From assembly GCA_948525355.1 (NCBI GenBank), contig CAOSOP010000067.1, forward strand, positions 1,409 to 6,733: a stretch of DNA of 5,325 nt, given 5' to 3'. Within the stretch, counting starts at the first letter, position 1, and each line of letters begins with the position of its first letter. The position numbers were made by a program, and so were the translations under genes. Of this stretch, positions 1 to 5,325 are shown in pieces. The DNA is from an uncultured Bacilli bacterium (GTDB taxonomy: Bacteria > Bacillota_I > Bacilli_A > RFN20 > CAG-288). Below the pieces are notes generated by a model. It saw only the letters and a list, made by a program, of their open reading frames with translations, did not search any database and was not told the origin of the DNA.

Positions 1-1
1 C

Positions 2-271
2 AATGAAAACACGATAACGATCCCAGAAAAATTAGAACCTGGCACTTATACCATTAAGATTAAACCTAAAGAGTTTTATGCTTGGAGTGATGGGACTTGC
101 GATGAGATTAACATTTCTTTGCTTATAAATGATGCTCCAAGTCACGATTCTACAGGAGTTATTGTGGGTATAATTATTGGAGTACTTGTACTTGCTCCGA
201 TTGTTGCAATTTTAGTCTTTGTACTTAAAAAACGTAAAGCTAAATCAAATGTGACCCGTAACAAAAAGTAA
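2..271 (+). CDS. C-terminal end of a membrane-anchored surface protein (5' truncated)
   Basis: An open frame enters from the left edge and ends at TAA 269-271, giving 89 residues without the N-terminus. The first ~50 residues (with PGTYTIKIKPKEFYAWSDGT) look like the end of a small extracellular beta-sandwich repeat. In Firmicute surface proteins, repeats of this kind often carry a 'PGTYT...WSDGT' pattern; that comparison is from memory. A short polar linker (NDAPSHDSTG) leads to one hydrophobic helix, about GVIVGIIIGVLVLAPIVAIL plus VFVL, then a basic tail (KKRKAKSNVTRNKK). This is a C-terminal membrane anchor with the repeat outside and the tail in the cytoplasm. There is no LPxTG motif, so sortase attachment is not indicated. 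The overall function (adhesin, enzyme or other) cannot be judged from this fragment. A hairpin terminator follows 47 nt after the stop, so this is the last gene of its transcript. Confidence 0.85.
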   Translation, partial: NENTITIPEKLEPGTYTIKIKPKEFYAWSDGTCDEINISLLINDAPSHDSTGVIVGIIIGVLVLAPIVAILVFVLKKRKAKSNVTRNKK

Positions 272-318
272 TACGACAACAACTATTTTATACTTCTAAG
301 GATATATCAGTTAAAATC

Positions 319-353
319 AAAACCCACGACAAATTCGCCGTGGGTTTTTGTTT
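319..353. terminator. Bidirectional intrinsic terminator
   Basis: A perfect 10-bp stem pairs AAAACCCACG (319-328) with CGTGGGTTTT (339-348) around a 10-nt loop. On the plus strand it is followed by a T-rich tail (TTTTTGTTT), which would end transcription of the surface-protein gene. On the minus strand the stem is followed by GATTTTAA, so it can also end the marR-MATE transcript, whose last stop codon is at 427. It lies between two convergent genes, as expected for a shared terminator. Confidence 0.88.
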
Positions 354-426
354 GACTAGAAAACTGTATTTCCGGTTGTAGAACAATAAAGGAGCTAATA
401 ACTATTTTCATCTATTTTTAGAAACA

Positions 427-1757
427 TCAATAACCGTATTTCTTTTTTTGCGTTATACAAAGAATAACAGCAACTAATGTTGATAATATTTCTGCAATCA
501 GCATGGATAACCATATTCCGTTGACTCCTAAAATCAGTGGAAGAATATAGACACATGCTAATTGAAAAACAAGTGTGCGCAAAAATGATATTACTGCTGA
601 AATTATTCCATTTCCAAGTGCTGTAAACATTGATGAAGCAAATATTGAAAAACCTGAAAATACAAAAGAAAACGAGAATATGTAAAAGGCATTTTTAGTT
701 AATTGGAAAAGTTCTTCGTTATATCCCACATATAGTTTTGATATTGGATGCGCAAGTGCAAGTGCGAGGAGTGTCATTATAACTCCAAAACTACCCATTA
801 TAAACAAACTTTTTTTGTATATGTTATGTAATTCTTTTTTATTATTTGAACCATAATTATAACCGATTATTGGTGCTGTTCCGATTGAATATCCGATAAA
901 GACGGCGACATAGATGAAATTAACATACATCATGACACCATATGCTGACACACCATTTTCGCCTATCAAACTCATTAATTGAGCGTTAAAAACTATGCTT
1001 ATAATGCACGCAGATACATTGCTAACAAATTCTGATAGACCGTTTGAACAAGTCCTAAATAAAACATTAATATTAAACTTAGGTTTTCCTAAGCGCAGTA
1101 AGCTTTTATTTTTTAGTGAAAAGTAAGCAATAGGCAAAACTGCTCCTATTACTTGACTTATGCAAGTGGCTATCGCGGCGCCATTTACATTAAGATCAAC
1201 GATGCCAACTAAAATCCAATCCAAAACAATATTAGTACATCCAGCTAATACTGTTATAATAAATCCTAATAATGGTTTTTCTGCGGTAGAAAAAAATGTT
1301 TGGAAAACATTTTACAACATAAAGAAAGGTATAGCGATTAAAACTATTTGACCATAGGAAATACAATATGGAAGCATATCTTCTGTAGCTTTAAAAAGTT
1401 TTGAAATATATGGAACCAAAGGAATACCTATGCAGGCAAAGACTATACCACATATTATAGTTACATAAATTAAAAGTGAAAAATACTTATTAGCATCCTC
1501 TTTTTTATTTTCATCCAAAAGTTTGGAAATAACAGCTGTACCACCTGCACCAATCATAAAACCTACTGACCCAAGTATCATTATGAAAGGATATATTAAG
1601 TTAATAGCTGAGAAGGCGGTTTCTTTGGCATAATTTGAGATGAAAAATCCATCAATAACTCCATATATAGAAGTAAATACCATCATAAATATTGGAGCTA
1701 GGACAAAACGAAATAGTTTTTGTAGGTAAAGTGATCACTAAGTTTTACTTTTGTCAT
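427..1757 (-). pseudogene. MATE family multidrug efflux transporter, broken by a frameshift and a nonsense codon
   Basis: MATE proteins are 12-helix inner-membrane antiporters that export cationic drugs using Na+ or H+ gradients. The true start is ATG 1757-1755, 6 nt after a perfect AAGGAGG. From there the frame reads MTKVKLSDHFTYKNYFVLS and stops at TAG 1700-1698. Adding one base to the A5 run at 1721-1717 restores a family-like reading (YKKLFRFVLAPIF) into the frame with SIYGVIDGFFISNYA. That frame then meets TAA at 1314-1312, inside IPFFML-stop-NVFQTFF. MATE relatives usually have Gln here (FFMLQ), so one C-to-T change (CAA to TAA) explains it. The same frame then runs on unbroken through STAEKPLLGF to TGA 429-427. 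The repaired protein would be 443 residues, a normal MATE length, with the nonsense codon at residue 149. It lies 29 nt downstream of marR in the same operon. One lesion could be a sequencing error; two independent ones make a pseudogene likely. Confidence 0.88.
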
Positions 1758-1763
1758 AATAAT

Positions 1764-1770
1764 CCTCCTT
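1764..1770 (-). promoter_or_regulatory. Ribosome binding site that fixes the MATE start
   Basis: Reading the minus strand, AAGGAGG lies 6 nt before ATG 1757-1755. It is a perfect anti-16S match and shows that translation begins at 1757 and not at the in-frame ATG 1686, which has no such site. This choice is what reveals the early frameshift in the transporter gene. Confidence 0.85.
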
Positions 1771-1786
1771 TTATATATTCAAATAT

Positions 1787-2233
1787 TTATAATTTTGAAA
1801 ACTGTTGTTTTGTTTCTTCTTTGTATTCATTAAATAAGGTTATAAACTCCATTATTTTTTCCCTTGATAGAGTTTCAATGGTTTCTAGCTCAGCATTGAT
1901 TATAATATCAGCAGTATTCTTTGCTAAGTCTATTCCTTTTTTAGATAAACCAATAACTTTATTCTTCTTATTGGTTTGTTTACTTGTTAAAGTAATTAAA
2001 CCAGAATCAATCATTTTCTTCAGTGAAGAATTTATAGTTTGCTTCGACATACAAAGCATTGATGATAGTTCTTTTTGAGTTAAGGCTTTTTCTGATAGTC
2101 TTATGGTATATATTATCCATAAAGCACTATCTGTTAAATTATAATGGGTTGCAAGGTTTTTGTACAACTCATCCATCTTTTTAATAAAGTTATTAATTTG
2201 CAATAAAAGATACTTTGATTCTAAAACACTCAT
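1787..2233 (-). CDS. MarR family winged-helix transcriptional regulator
   Basis: A 148-residue protein, the usual MarR length, that should act as a cytoplasmic dimer binding a palindromic operator and releasing it on ligand binding. Residues 1-30 form the N-terminal dimerisation helix. Residues 51-80 are the helix-turn-helix (LTQKELSSMLCMSKQTINSS, then LKKMIDSGLI). Residues 81-97 form the wing, with basic residues (TSKQTNKKNKVIGLS), and the rest is the C-terminal dimerisation helix pair. The start ATG 2233-2231 follows AAAGAGG (2245-2239) by 5 nt. The single Cys61 lies in the HTH region; a redox role would be speculation. It is the first gene of the operon, with the MATE transporter 29 nt downstream, a common arrangement of efflux pump and local repressor. 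A consensus promoter and two dyads just upstream suggest self-repression. The gene is intact although its partner is broken. The inducer is unknown. Confidence 0.93.
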   Translation of the reverse strand: MSVLESKYLLLQINNFIKKMDELYKNLATHYNLTDSALWIIYTIRLSEKALTQKELSSMLCMSKQTINSSLKKMIDSGLITLTSKQTNKKNKVIGLSKKGIDLAKNTADIIINAELETIETLSREKIMEFITLFNEYKEETKQQFSKL

Positions 2234-2246
2234 AACGACCTCTTTT

Positions 2247-2260
2247 GTCCGAAAACGGAC
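2247..2260. promoter_or_regulatory. Candidate MarR operator: GTCCG-AAAA-CGGAC
   Basis: A perfect 5-bp inverted repeat with a 4-nt A spacer lies between the predicted marR transcription start (about 2264) and its ribosome binding site. GC-rich arms stand out in this AT-rich intergenic DNA. Position and symmetry fit an autoregulatory operator for the MarR dimer. As RNA it could form only a short hairpin with no following T-run, so a terminator is less likely. Binding is inferred from position. Confidence 0.6.
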
Positions 2261-2264
2261 TATT

Positions 2265-2279
2265 AGCTATATTATAGCT
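2265..2279. repeat. 15-nt palindrome over the marR -10 box (AGCTATA-T-TATAGCT)
   Basis: Perfect 7-bp arms surround one central base at 2272. The palindrome contains the whole -10 hexamer of the marR promoter, so a protein bound here would block RNA polymerase. Its centre is about 18-19 bp from the centre of the GTCCG-AAAA-CGGAC dyad, nearly two helical turns. It may be a second MarR site or a by-product of the symmetric TATAAT sequence. Confidence 0.5.
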
Positions 2280-2299
2280 GAGAATATAAAATTAGTCAA
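2271..2299 (-). promoter_or_regulatory. Sigma-A promoter of the marR-MATE operon
   Basis: On the minus strand the -35 box TTGACT (2299-2294) and the -10 box TATAAT (2276-2271) are separated by exactly 17 nt. This is one mismatch from the vegetative consensus. Transcription should start near 2264, giving a leader of about 30 nt before the marR ATG. The promoter overlaps one dyad and is immediately followed by another, which suggests it is repressible. Confidence 0.85.
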
Positions 2300-2421
2300 A
2301 TCATTTATTTTCTGAGCATGTTAATAAAACTATTTTATAGACGACTTATTATGCTATAAGAGTTAATAAAGCAGTATGGATGACTTATTGAAAAAGAACA
2401 CATAAATAAATTTATATAAAA

Positions 2422-2450
2422 TATAACATTATATTAGGAACTATGTTATA
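2422..2450. repeat. Inverted repeat across the asnS promoter
   Basis: TATAACAT (2422-2429) and ATGTTATA (2443-2450) are perfect 8-bp inverted arms with a 13-nt spacer. They cover the weak -35 position and most of the extended -10. The layout could serve a repressor, but an 8-bp A/T-rich match is not rare in such DNA, so it may be chance. Confidence 0.4.
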
Positions 2451-2452
2451 AT
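2424..2452 (+). promoter_or_regulatory. Promoter of the asnS unit (extended -10)
   Basis: A perfect TATAAT (2447-2452) is preceded by TGT, forming an extended -10 (TGnTATAAT). The -35 position 17 nt upstream reads TAACAT (2424-2429), a weak match, as is common with an extended -10. The start would be near 2459, leaving a leader of only about 22 nt before the ATG. That rules out a T-box or other long leader. The DNA just upstream is almost purely A/T, as for an UP element. Confidence 0.75.
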
Positions 2453-2480
2453 ATTTAATACGATTAAAGGAGGTAAAGAA

Positions 2481-3875
2481 ATGAAGAACATTAGCTCATA
2501 TACTACTGTAAGAGAAATTTACGAGGCTATTGCAGGAAATAATAATGAGATGGACGGAAAATTAGTTGTTATTGATGGATGGATCCGTACAAATAGAAAT
2601 ATGGGTAATATAGGATTTCTTTCCTTCAATGATGGAACTTGTTTTAAATGTGCACAATTAGTATACGATAATGATACTATTAATTTTGAGCAAGCGATTA
2701 AAGCAAAACTAGGACAAGCTGTTACTATAACAGGCGTAGTTTCATTGACACCTGGTCAAAAGCAACCATATGAAATAAAGTTAAAAGAATTTGTTTTAGT
2801 TGGTGATGTAGATGACACTTATCCTTTACAAAAGAAGAAAACAGGTTTTGAGTTTTTAAGAACTATACCACATATTAGACCGCGAGCAAATACATTTAAC
2901 GCATTATATAGAGTTAGAAGTGTTTTGTCATTTGCAATTCATGAGTTTTTCCAAGGAGAGGGATTTGTTTATGTTCAAACTCCTATCCTTACATCTAATG
3001 ATTGTGAAGGCGCTGGACAAGCATTTAAAGTTTGTACTGAAGATAAAAAGCCTGAAACAGATTACTTTGGTAAACCTGTATCATTAACTGTTTCTGGTCA
3101 ATTACATGCTGAACCTTTTGCATTGACTTTTAGAGATGTATACACATTCGGTCCAACATTTAGAGCAGAAAAGAGTTCAACCACAAGACATGCATCTGAA
3201 TTCTGGATGGTTGAACCAGAGATTGCTTTTGCAACCATATACGATGATATTGATTTAATGGAAGATTTTATCAAAAATATAGTTAAATATGTTTTAGTTA
3301 ATTGCAAAGATGAAATGCAATTCTTTAATGATAGAATAGAGCCGGGATTATTGGACAAACTAAATCGTATGGTAACGGAATCTTATGAAATAGTTAGTTA
3401 TGATGAGGCGATTGAAATCTTAACAGAAGCAGTGAAAAAAGGACATAAATTTGAATACAATGAAATAAAGTGGGGTATGGACTTGCAAAGTGAACATGAG
3501 CGTTATATTGTAGAAAAGGTGTTCAACTGCCCTGTGTTCTTAATAAACTTCCCTAAAGATATCAAGGCTTTCTATATGAAACAAAATGATGATGGCCGTA
3601 CAGTTGCTGGAGTTGATTTACTAGTTCCAGGTGTTGGAGAAATCTGCGGTGGAAGTGAAAGAGAAGCTGATTTAGATAAACTTAAGCAGAGAATAAAAGA
3701 GCTTGGTATGGATGAGAAGACATATGAGTGGTATTTGGATACTAGAAGATTTGGTGGATGCCCTCATGCAGGATTCGGACTAGGACTTGATCGCTTATTA
3801 ATGTTTATAACTGGTATAACAAATATACGCGATGTCTTATTGTACCCAAGAACATATAAAGAGATACTATACTGA
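2481..3875 (+). CDS. asnS: Asparaginyl-tRNA synthetase (asparagine--tRNA ligase)
   Basis: This class IIb aminoacyl-tRNA synthetase (EC 6.1.1.22) activates asparagine with ATP and loads it on tRNA-Asn in the cytoplasm. The protein has 464 residues, like the longer bacterial form. Residues ~26-110 are the OB-fold anticodon-binding domain (VVIDGWIRTNRNMGNIGFLS). The hinge IPHIRPRANTFNALYRVRS is at 129-147. Motif 1 ends in FVYVQTPIL (162-170). Motif 2 begins FRAEKSSTTRH (227-237) with Arg228 and Glu230. GEICGGSERE is at 386-395 and motif 3, GFGLGLDRLLM, at 431-441 with Arg438. All catalytic signatures are intact, and the QTPILTSNDCEGAGQAF stretch favours AsnRS over AspRS. The start follows AAAGGAGG (2466-2473) by 7 nt. 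The gene ends in tandem TGA TGA, and its stop overlaps the next ATG by one base. Its presence implies direct charging of tRNA-Asn, although an amidotransferase route elsewhere is not excluded. Confidence 0.98.
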   Translation: MKNISSYTTVREIYEAIAGNNNEMDGKLVVIDGWIRTNRNMGNIGFLSFNDGTCFKCAQLVYDNDTINFEQAIKAKLGQAVTITGVVSLTPGQKQPYEIKLKEFVLVGDVDDTYPLQKKKTGFEFLRTIPHIRPRANTFNALYRVRSVLSFAIHEFFQGEGFVYVQTPILTSNDCEGAGQAFKVCTEDKKPETDYFGKPVSLTVSGQLHAEPFALTFRDVYTFGPTFRAEKSSTTRHASEFWMVEPEIAFATIYDDIDLMEDFIKNIVKYVLVNCKDEMQFFNDRIEPGLLDKLNRMVTESYEIVSYDEAIEILTEAVKKGHKFEYNEIKWGMDLQSEHERYIVEKVFNCPVFLINFPKDIKAFYMKQNDDGRTVAGVDLLVPGVGEICGGSEREADLDKLKQRIKELGMDEKTYEWYLDTRRFGGCPHAGFGLGLDRLLMFITGITNIRDVLLYPRTYKEILY

Positions 3876-5212
3876 TGAATAGAAAAGATAAGAGCACCCC
3901 AGATTTAACTAAAGAATTTCTTGGACCTATTAATCCAAATTATCCATATGATAGACCACATGGTAATAATGAAAGTACTGTTAGGATTGAAGACAAAAAG
4001 GCTGAGAAAAAAAGGTTAAAAGAGGAAAAGAAAAGAAAAAAAAGAGAAGAAAAGAATAAAATTAGTCCTGATAATGATCAAATTAGTCAGGAACAACCTT
4101 TTGATTATAAAAATGAAGGTAATATAGAGCAAAACATTGATGGGTCTTCTTCTGTTGATAGTCAAAACTTTAATAATGATAATAGTGATAATAATAAAAA
4201 GAAATTAACTCCAGAAGAACAAAAATATCGTAGGAGCCAAAGAACAAAACTTATTATTAGAGTTGTATTAATCGTTTTAAATATTTTGTTAATTGGGTAT
4301 CTTTTGGCTGAAATAGTTATTATGGTCAAAGATATTGTCTATAATGATAAAAAAGATGAATCATCATATATTACACTATGCGGAAAGAGCACGAAAGTAA
4401 CAAATAGGTATTATGGTGAAAGTTCAAATGGTGAAACAGTTGAATTAAATGATTATGCTGTCGTAGGAACGAAACTTTTTCTTAGCAAGTATAGAATAGA
4501 TTCTTCATATAATACTGGATTTACAAAGTTTAGATTAAAAAATGTTTGTGCTGATTCAAATAATGACATAATTACTAGTGGAAATTATATCAACCTTGAG
4601 GAGTTGGATAAGGGAGATTATTTAGTATACCCTAATGATGAAGGTTATGGAAAAATAAAGAAGAGCAAACCGGTATTAGATACTGTTTATTCATTAAAAG
4701 ATTCTAATGGGAATATTAAAAAAATATCTATAAAGAATAATACTAAAACACCAGCAATGGTAATAAGTGTTTCATATGTAACTTCTTTACCAGCAGATTA
4801 TTATGATTTAGTTGTTTACAATGGAACTGACCCAAAAATAATCAAAGAACTTGATGATAAAAAAGTTAAAGTATGCAGAGATTATCAGTGTGTATATAAT
4901 ACTAGAGCTACATTTGCAGTTACTGTTGGAGAAGAATATTTGTCTCCTAGTTATTTAAACACTATCGCAGGTTATGTCAAGAGTGAAACTGCTAAAATAG
5001 GTGACTATTTGTTAGAGAAAAATGATTTTATTAGGGAAGCAAGTGGTCATATTACTTCGGCAGGATTGTGTATAAGTGATGAAACTTGTGTAGTTACACC
5101 ATATTTAACAGATTCTCATATTGGAAAAATATCTTTTGTAACAAAGAAGTATGATAATAAAAAACCAGATGAATTGAATGAATATTATAAACTAATGTTT
5201 TCAGCTAAATAG
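3875..5212 (+). CDS. Single-pass membrane protein of unknown function, coupled to asnS
   Basis: I do not recognise this 445-residue protein. Residues 1-124 are polar and probably disordered: a Pro/Asn-rich start (FLGPINPNYPYDRPHG), a very basic Lys/Glu segment at ~37-62 that could form a charged helix, and an Asn/Asp/Ser-rich stretch at ~97-107. One hydrophobic helix spans about 126-151 (IIRVVLIVLNILLIGYLLAE). With basic residues before it, the positive-inside rule places the N-terminus in the cytoplasm and residues ~155-445 outside. The outer part looks beta-rich, with DYAVVGTKLFLSK, LEELDKGDYLVYPN and LPADYYDLVVYNG. It has six Cys (169, 225, 334, 339, 399, 405), including close pairs CX4C and CX5C that could form disulfides. 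The outer layout faintly recalls domains before amidase catalytic domains in some Firmicutes, but no amidase zinc motif is visible. The ATG overlaps the asnS stop (TGATG) with only a weak AAAGAG upstream, suggesting translational coupling. An envelope or cell-wall role is only a guess. Confidence 0.85.
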   Translation: MNRKDKSTPDLTKEFLGPINPNYPYDRPHGNNESTVRIEDKKAEKKRLKEEKKRKKREEKNKISPDNDQISQEQPFDYKNEGNIEQNIDGSSSVDSQNFNNDNSDNNKKKLTPEEQKYRRSQRTKLIIRVVLIVLNILLIGYLLAEIVIMVKDIVYNDKKDESSYITLCGKSTKVTNRYYGESSNGETVELNDYAVVGTKLFLSKYRIDSSYNTGFTKFRLKNVCADSNNDIITSGNYINLEELDKGDYLVYPNDEGYGKIKKSKPVLDTVYSLKDSNGNIKKISIKNNTKTPAMVISVSYVTSLPADYYDLVVYNGTDPKIIKELDDKKVKVCRDYQCVYNTRATFAVTVGEEYLSPSYLNTIAGYVKSETAKIGDYLLEKNDFIREASGHITSAGLCISDETCVVTPYLTDSHIGKISFVTKKYDNKKPDELNEYYKLMFSAK

Positions 5213-5229
5213 AATTAAAAATTGAATAA

Positions 5230-5325
5230 CTATATGGCTTCGCCTTTTTGTGGGCCGTTCAAGGGCCAGTTTGAGGGTTTTTGAATGGGCTTGTTTGCGT
5301 ACGTTTGTGTATCGTAGAGCCATCC
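5230..5325 (-). CDS. Possible C-terminal end of a convergent gene (uncertain)
   Basis: A minus-strand frame enters from the right edge and stops at TAG 5232-5230, leaving 31 residues that begin GWLYDTQTYANKP and end in PLNGPQKGEAI. It has no start in the window, so it would be a fragment. The stretch is far richer in GC than the rest of the window (46 of 95 bases in 5231-5325), and many codons here end in C or G, unlike the neighbouring genes. A second minus-strand frame is also open over this stretch, so coding is not proven. I recognise no family. It could be the tail of an acquired gene, the edge of a mobile element, or non-coding DNA. Confidence 0.25.
   Translation of the reverse strand, partial: GWLYDTQTYANKPIQKPSNWPLNGPQKGEAI

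Noticed and set aside
391..396. AAGGAG motif at the end of the surface-protein/MATE gap
   Set aside because: No start codon follows at a usable distance on the plus strand and no open frame is present.
427..1224. Separate small transporter starting at 1224 (TTG)
   Set aside because: The frame continues upstream without interruption to the TAA at 1312-1314 with conserved MATE sequence, and no ribosome binding site was seen at 1224; it is the C-terminal part of the broken gene.
1312..1314. Programmed readthrough or reassigned TAA in the MATE gene
   Set aside because: TAA ends other genes here (surface protein, marR), no recoding signal is visible, and an independent frameshift upstream already breaks the gene.
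1160..1351. Plus-strand open frame of 63 codons
   Set aside because: It lies opposite the MATE coding frame, has no family-like protein and no ribosome binding site; it is a shadow of the real gene.
1692..2078. Plus-strand open frame of 128 codons
   Set aside because: It is antisense to the well-supported MarR gene and its low-complexity hydrophobic translation resembles no family.
2340..2389. Direct repeat GACGACTTATT / GATGACTTATT, about 39 nt apart
   Set aside because: Two 11-nt copies with one mismatch in AT-rich DNA, with no link to a promoter box or gene; likely chance.
2234..2480. T-box riboswitch before asnS
   Set aside because: T-boxes are common before synthetase genes in Firmicutes, but there is no GGGTGGNACCGCG-like element or antiterminator hairpin, and the predicted leader is only about 22 nt.
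3098..3358. Minus-strand open frame of 86 codons
   Set aside because: It is fully inside asnS, whose frame carries all class II motifs.
5236..5249. Terminator after the asnS unit (GGC-TTC-GCC followed by five T)
   Set aside because: The stem is only 3 bp; the T-run is suggestive, but I would not call a terminator on this.

Overview
The window is AT-rich DNA of a low-GC Firmicute, most likely a gut-type lineage of Bacilli, Erysipelotrichia or uncultured Mollicutes-like relatives. The evidence is strong AAGGAGG ribosome binding sites, consensus TTGACT/TATAAT promoter boxes, A/T-ending codons and the protein families present. TGG encodes Trp, and the asparaginyl-tRNA synthetase gene ends at its natural C-terminus with two TGA codons in a row, so TGA is a stop here and the standard bacterial code applies. 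I cannot assign a genus.

Layout. (1) 2-271, plus strand: the 3' end of a gene for a cell-surface protein anchored by a C-terminal membrane helix, followed by a bidirectional hairpin terminator (319-353). (2) 2299-427, minus strand: a marR-MATE drug-efflux operon. It has a textbook sigma-A promoter, two dyads at the promoter and leader that could be operators, an intact MarR regulator, and a MATE transporter gene broken twice (a 1-nt frameshift at codons 13-14 and an in-frame TAA in place of a Gln codon at about codon 149). (3) 2424-5212, plus strand: a divergent unit with its own promoter, made of asnS and a 1-nt-overlapping gene for a single-pass membrane protein of unknown function with a basic cytoplasmic tail and a Cys-containing extracytoplasmic domain. 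(4) 5230-5325: an abrupt rise in GC (46 of 95 bases in 5231-5325) with an open minus-strand frame running off the window, possibly the tail of a convergent, perhaps foreign gene.

How the parts relate. MarR probably represses its own operon, but the pump it would control appears dead, so the operon looks to be in early decay. The asnS unit combines a housekeeping enzyme with a probable translationally coupled envelope protein. I see no tRNA, rRNA, CRISPR array, T-box or recognisable insertion sequence. No clearly new system is evident; the least explained items are the asnS-linked membrane protein and the GC-rich right edge.
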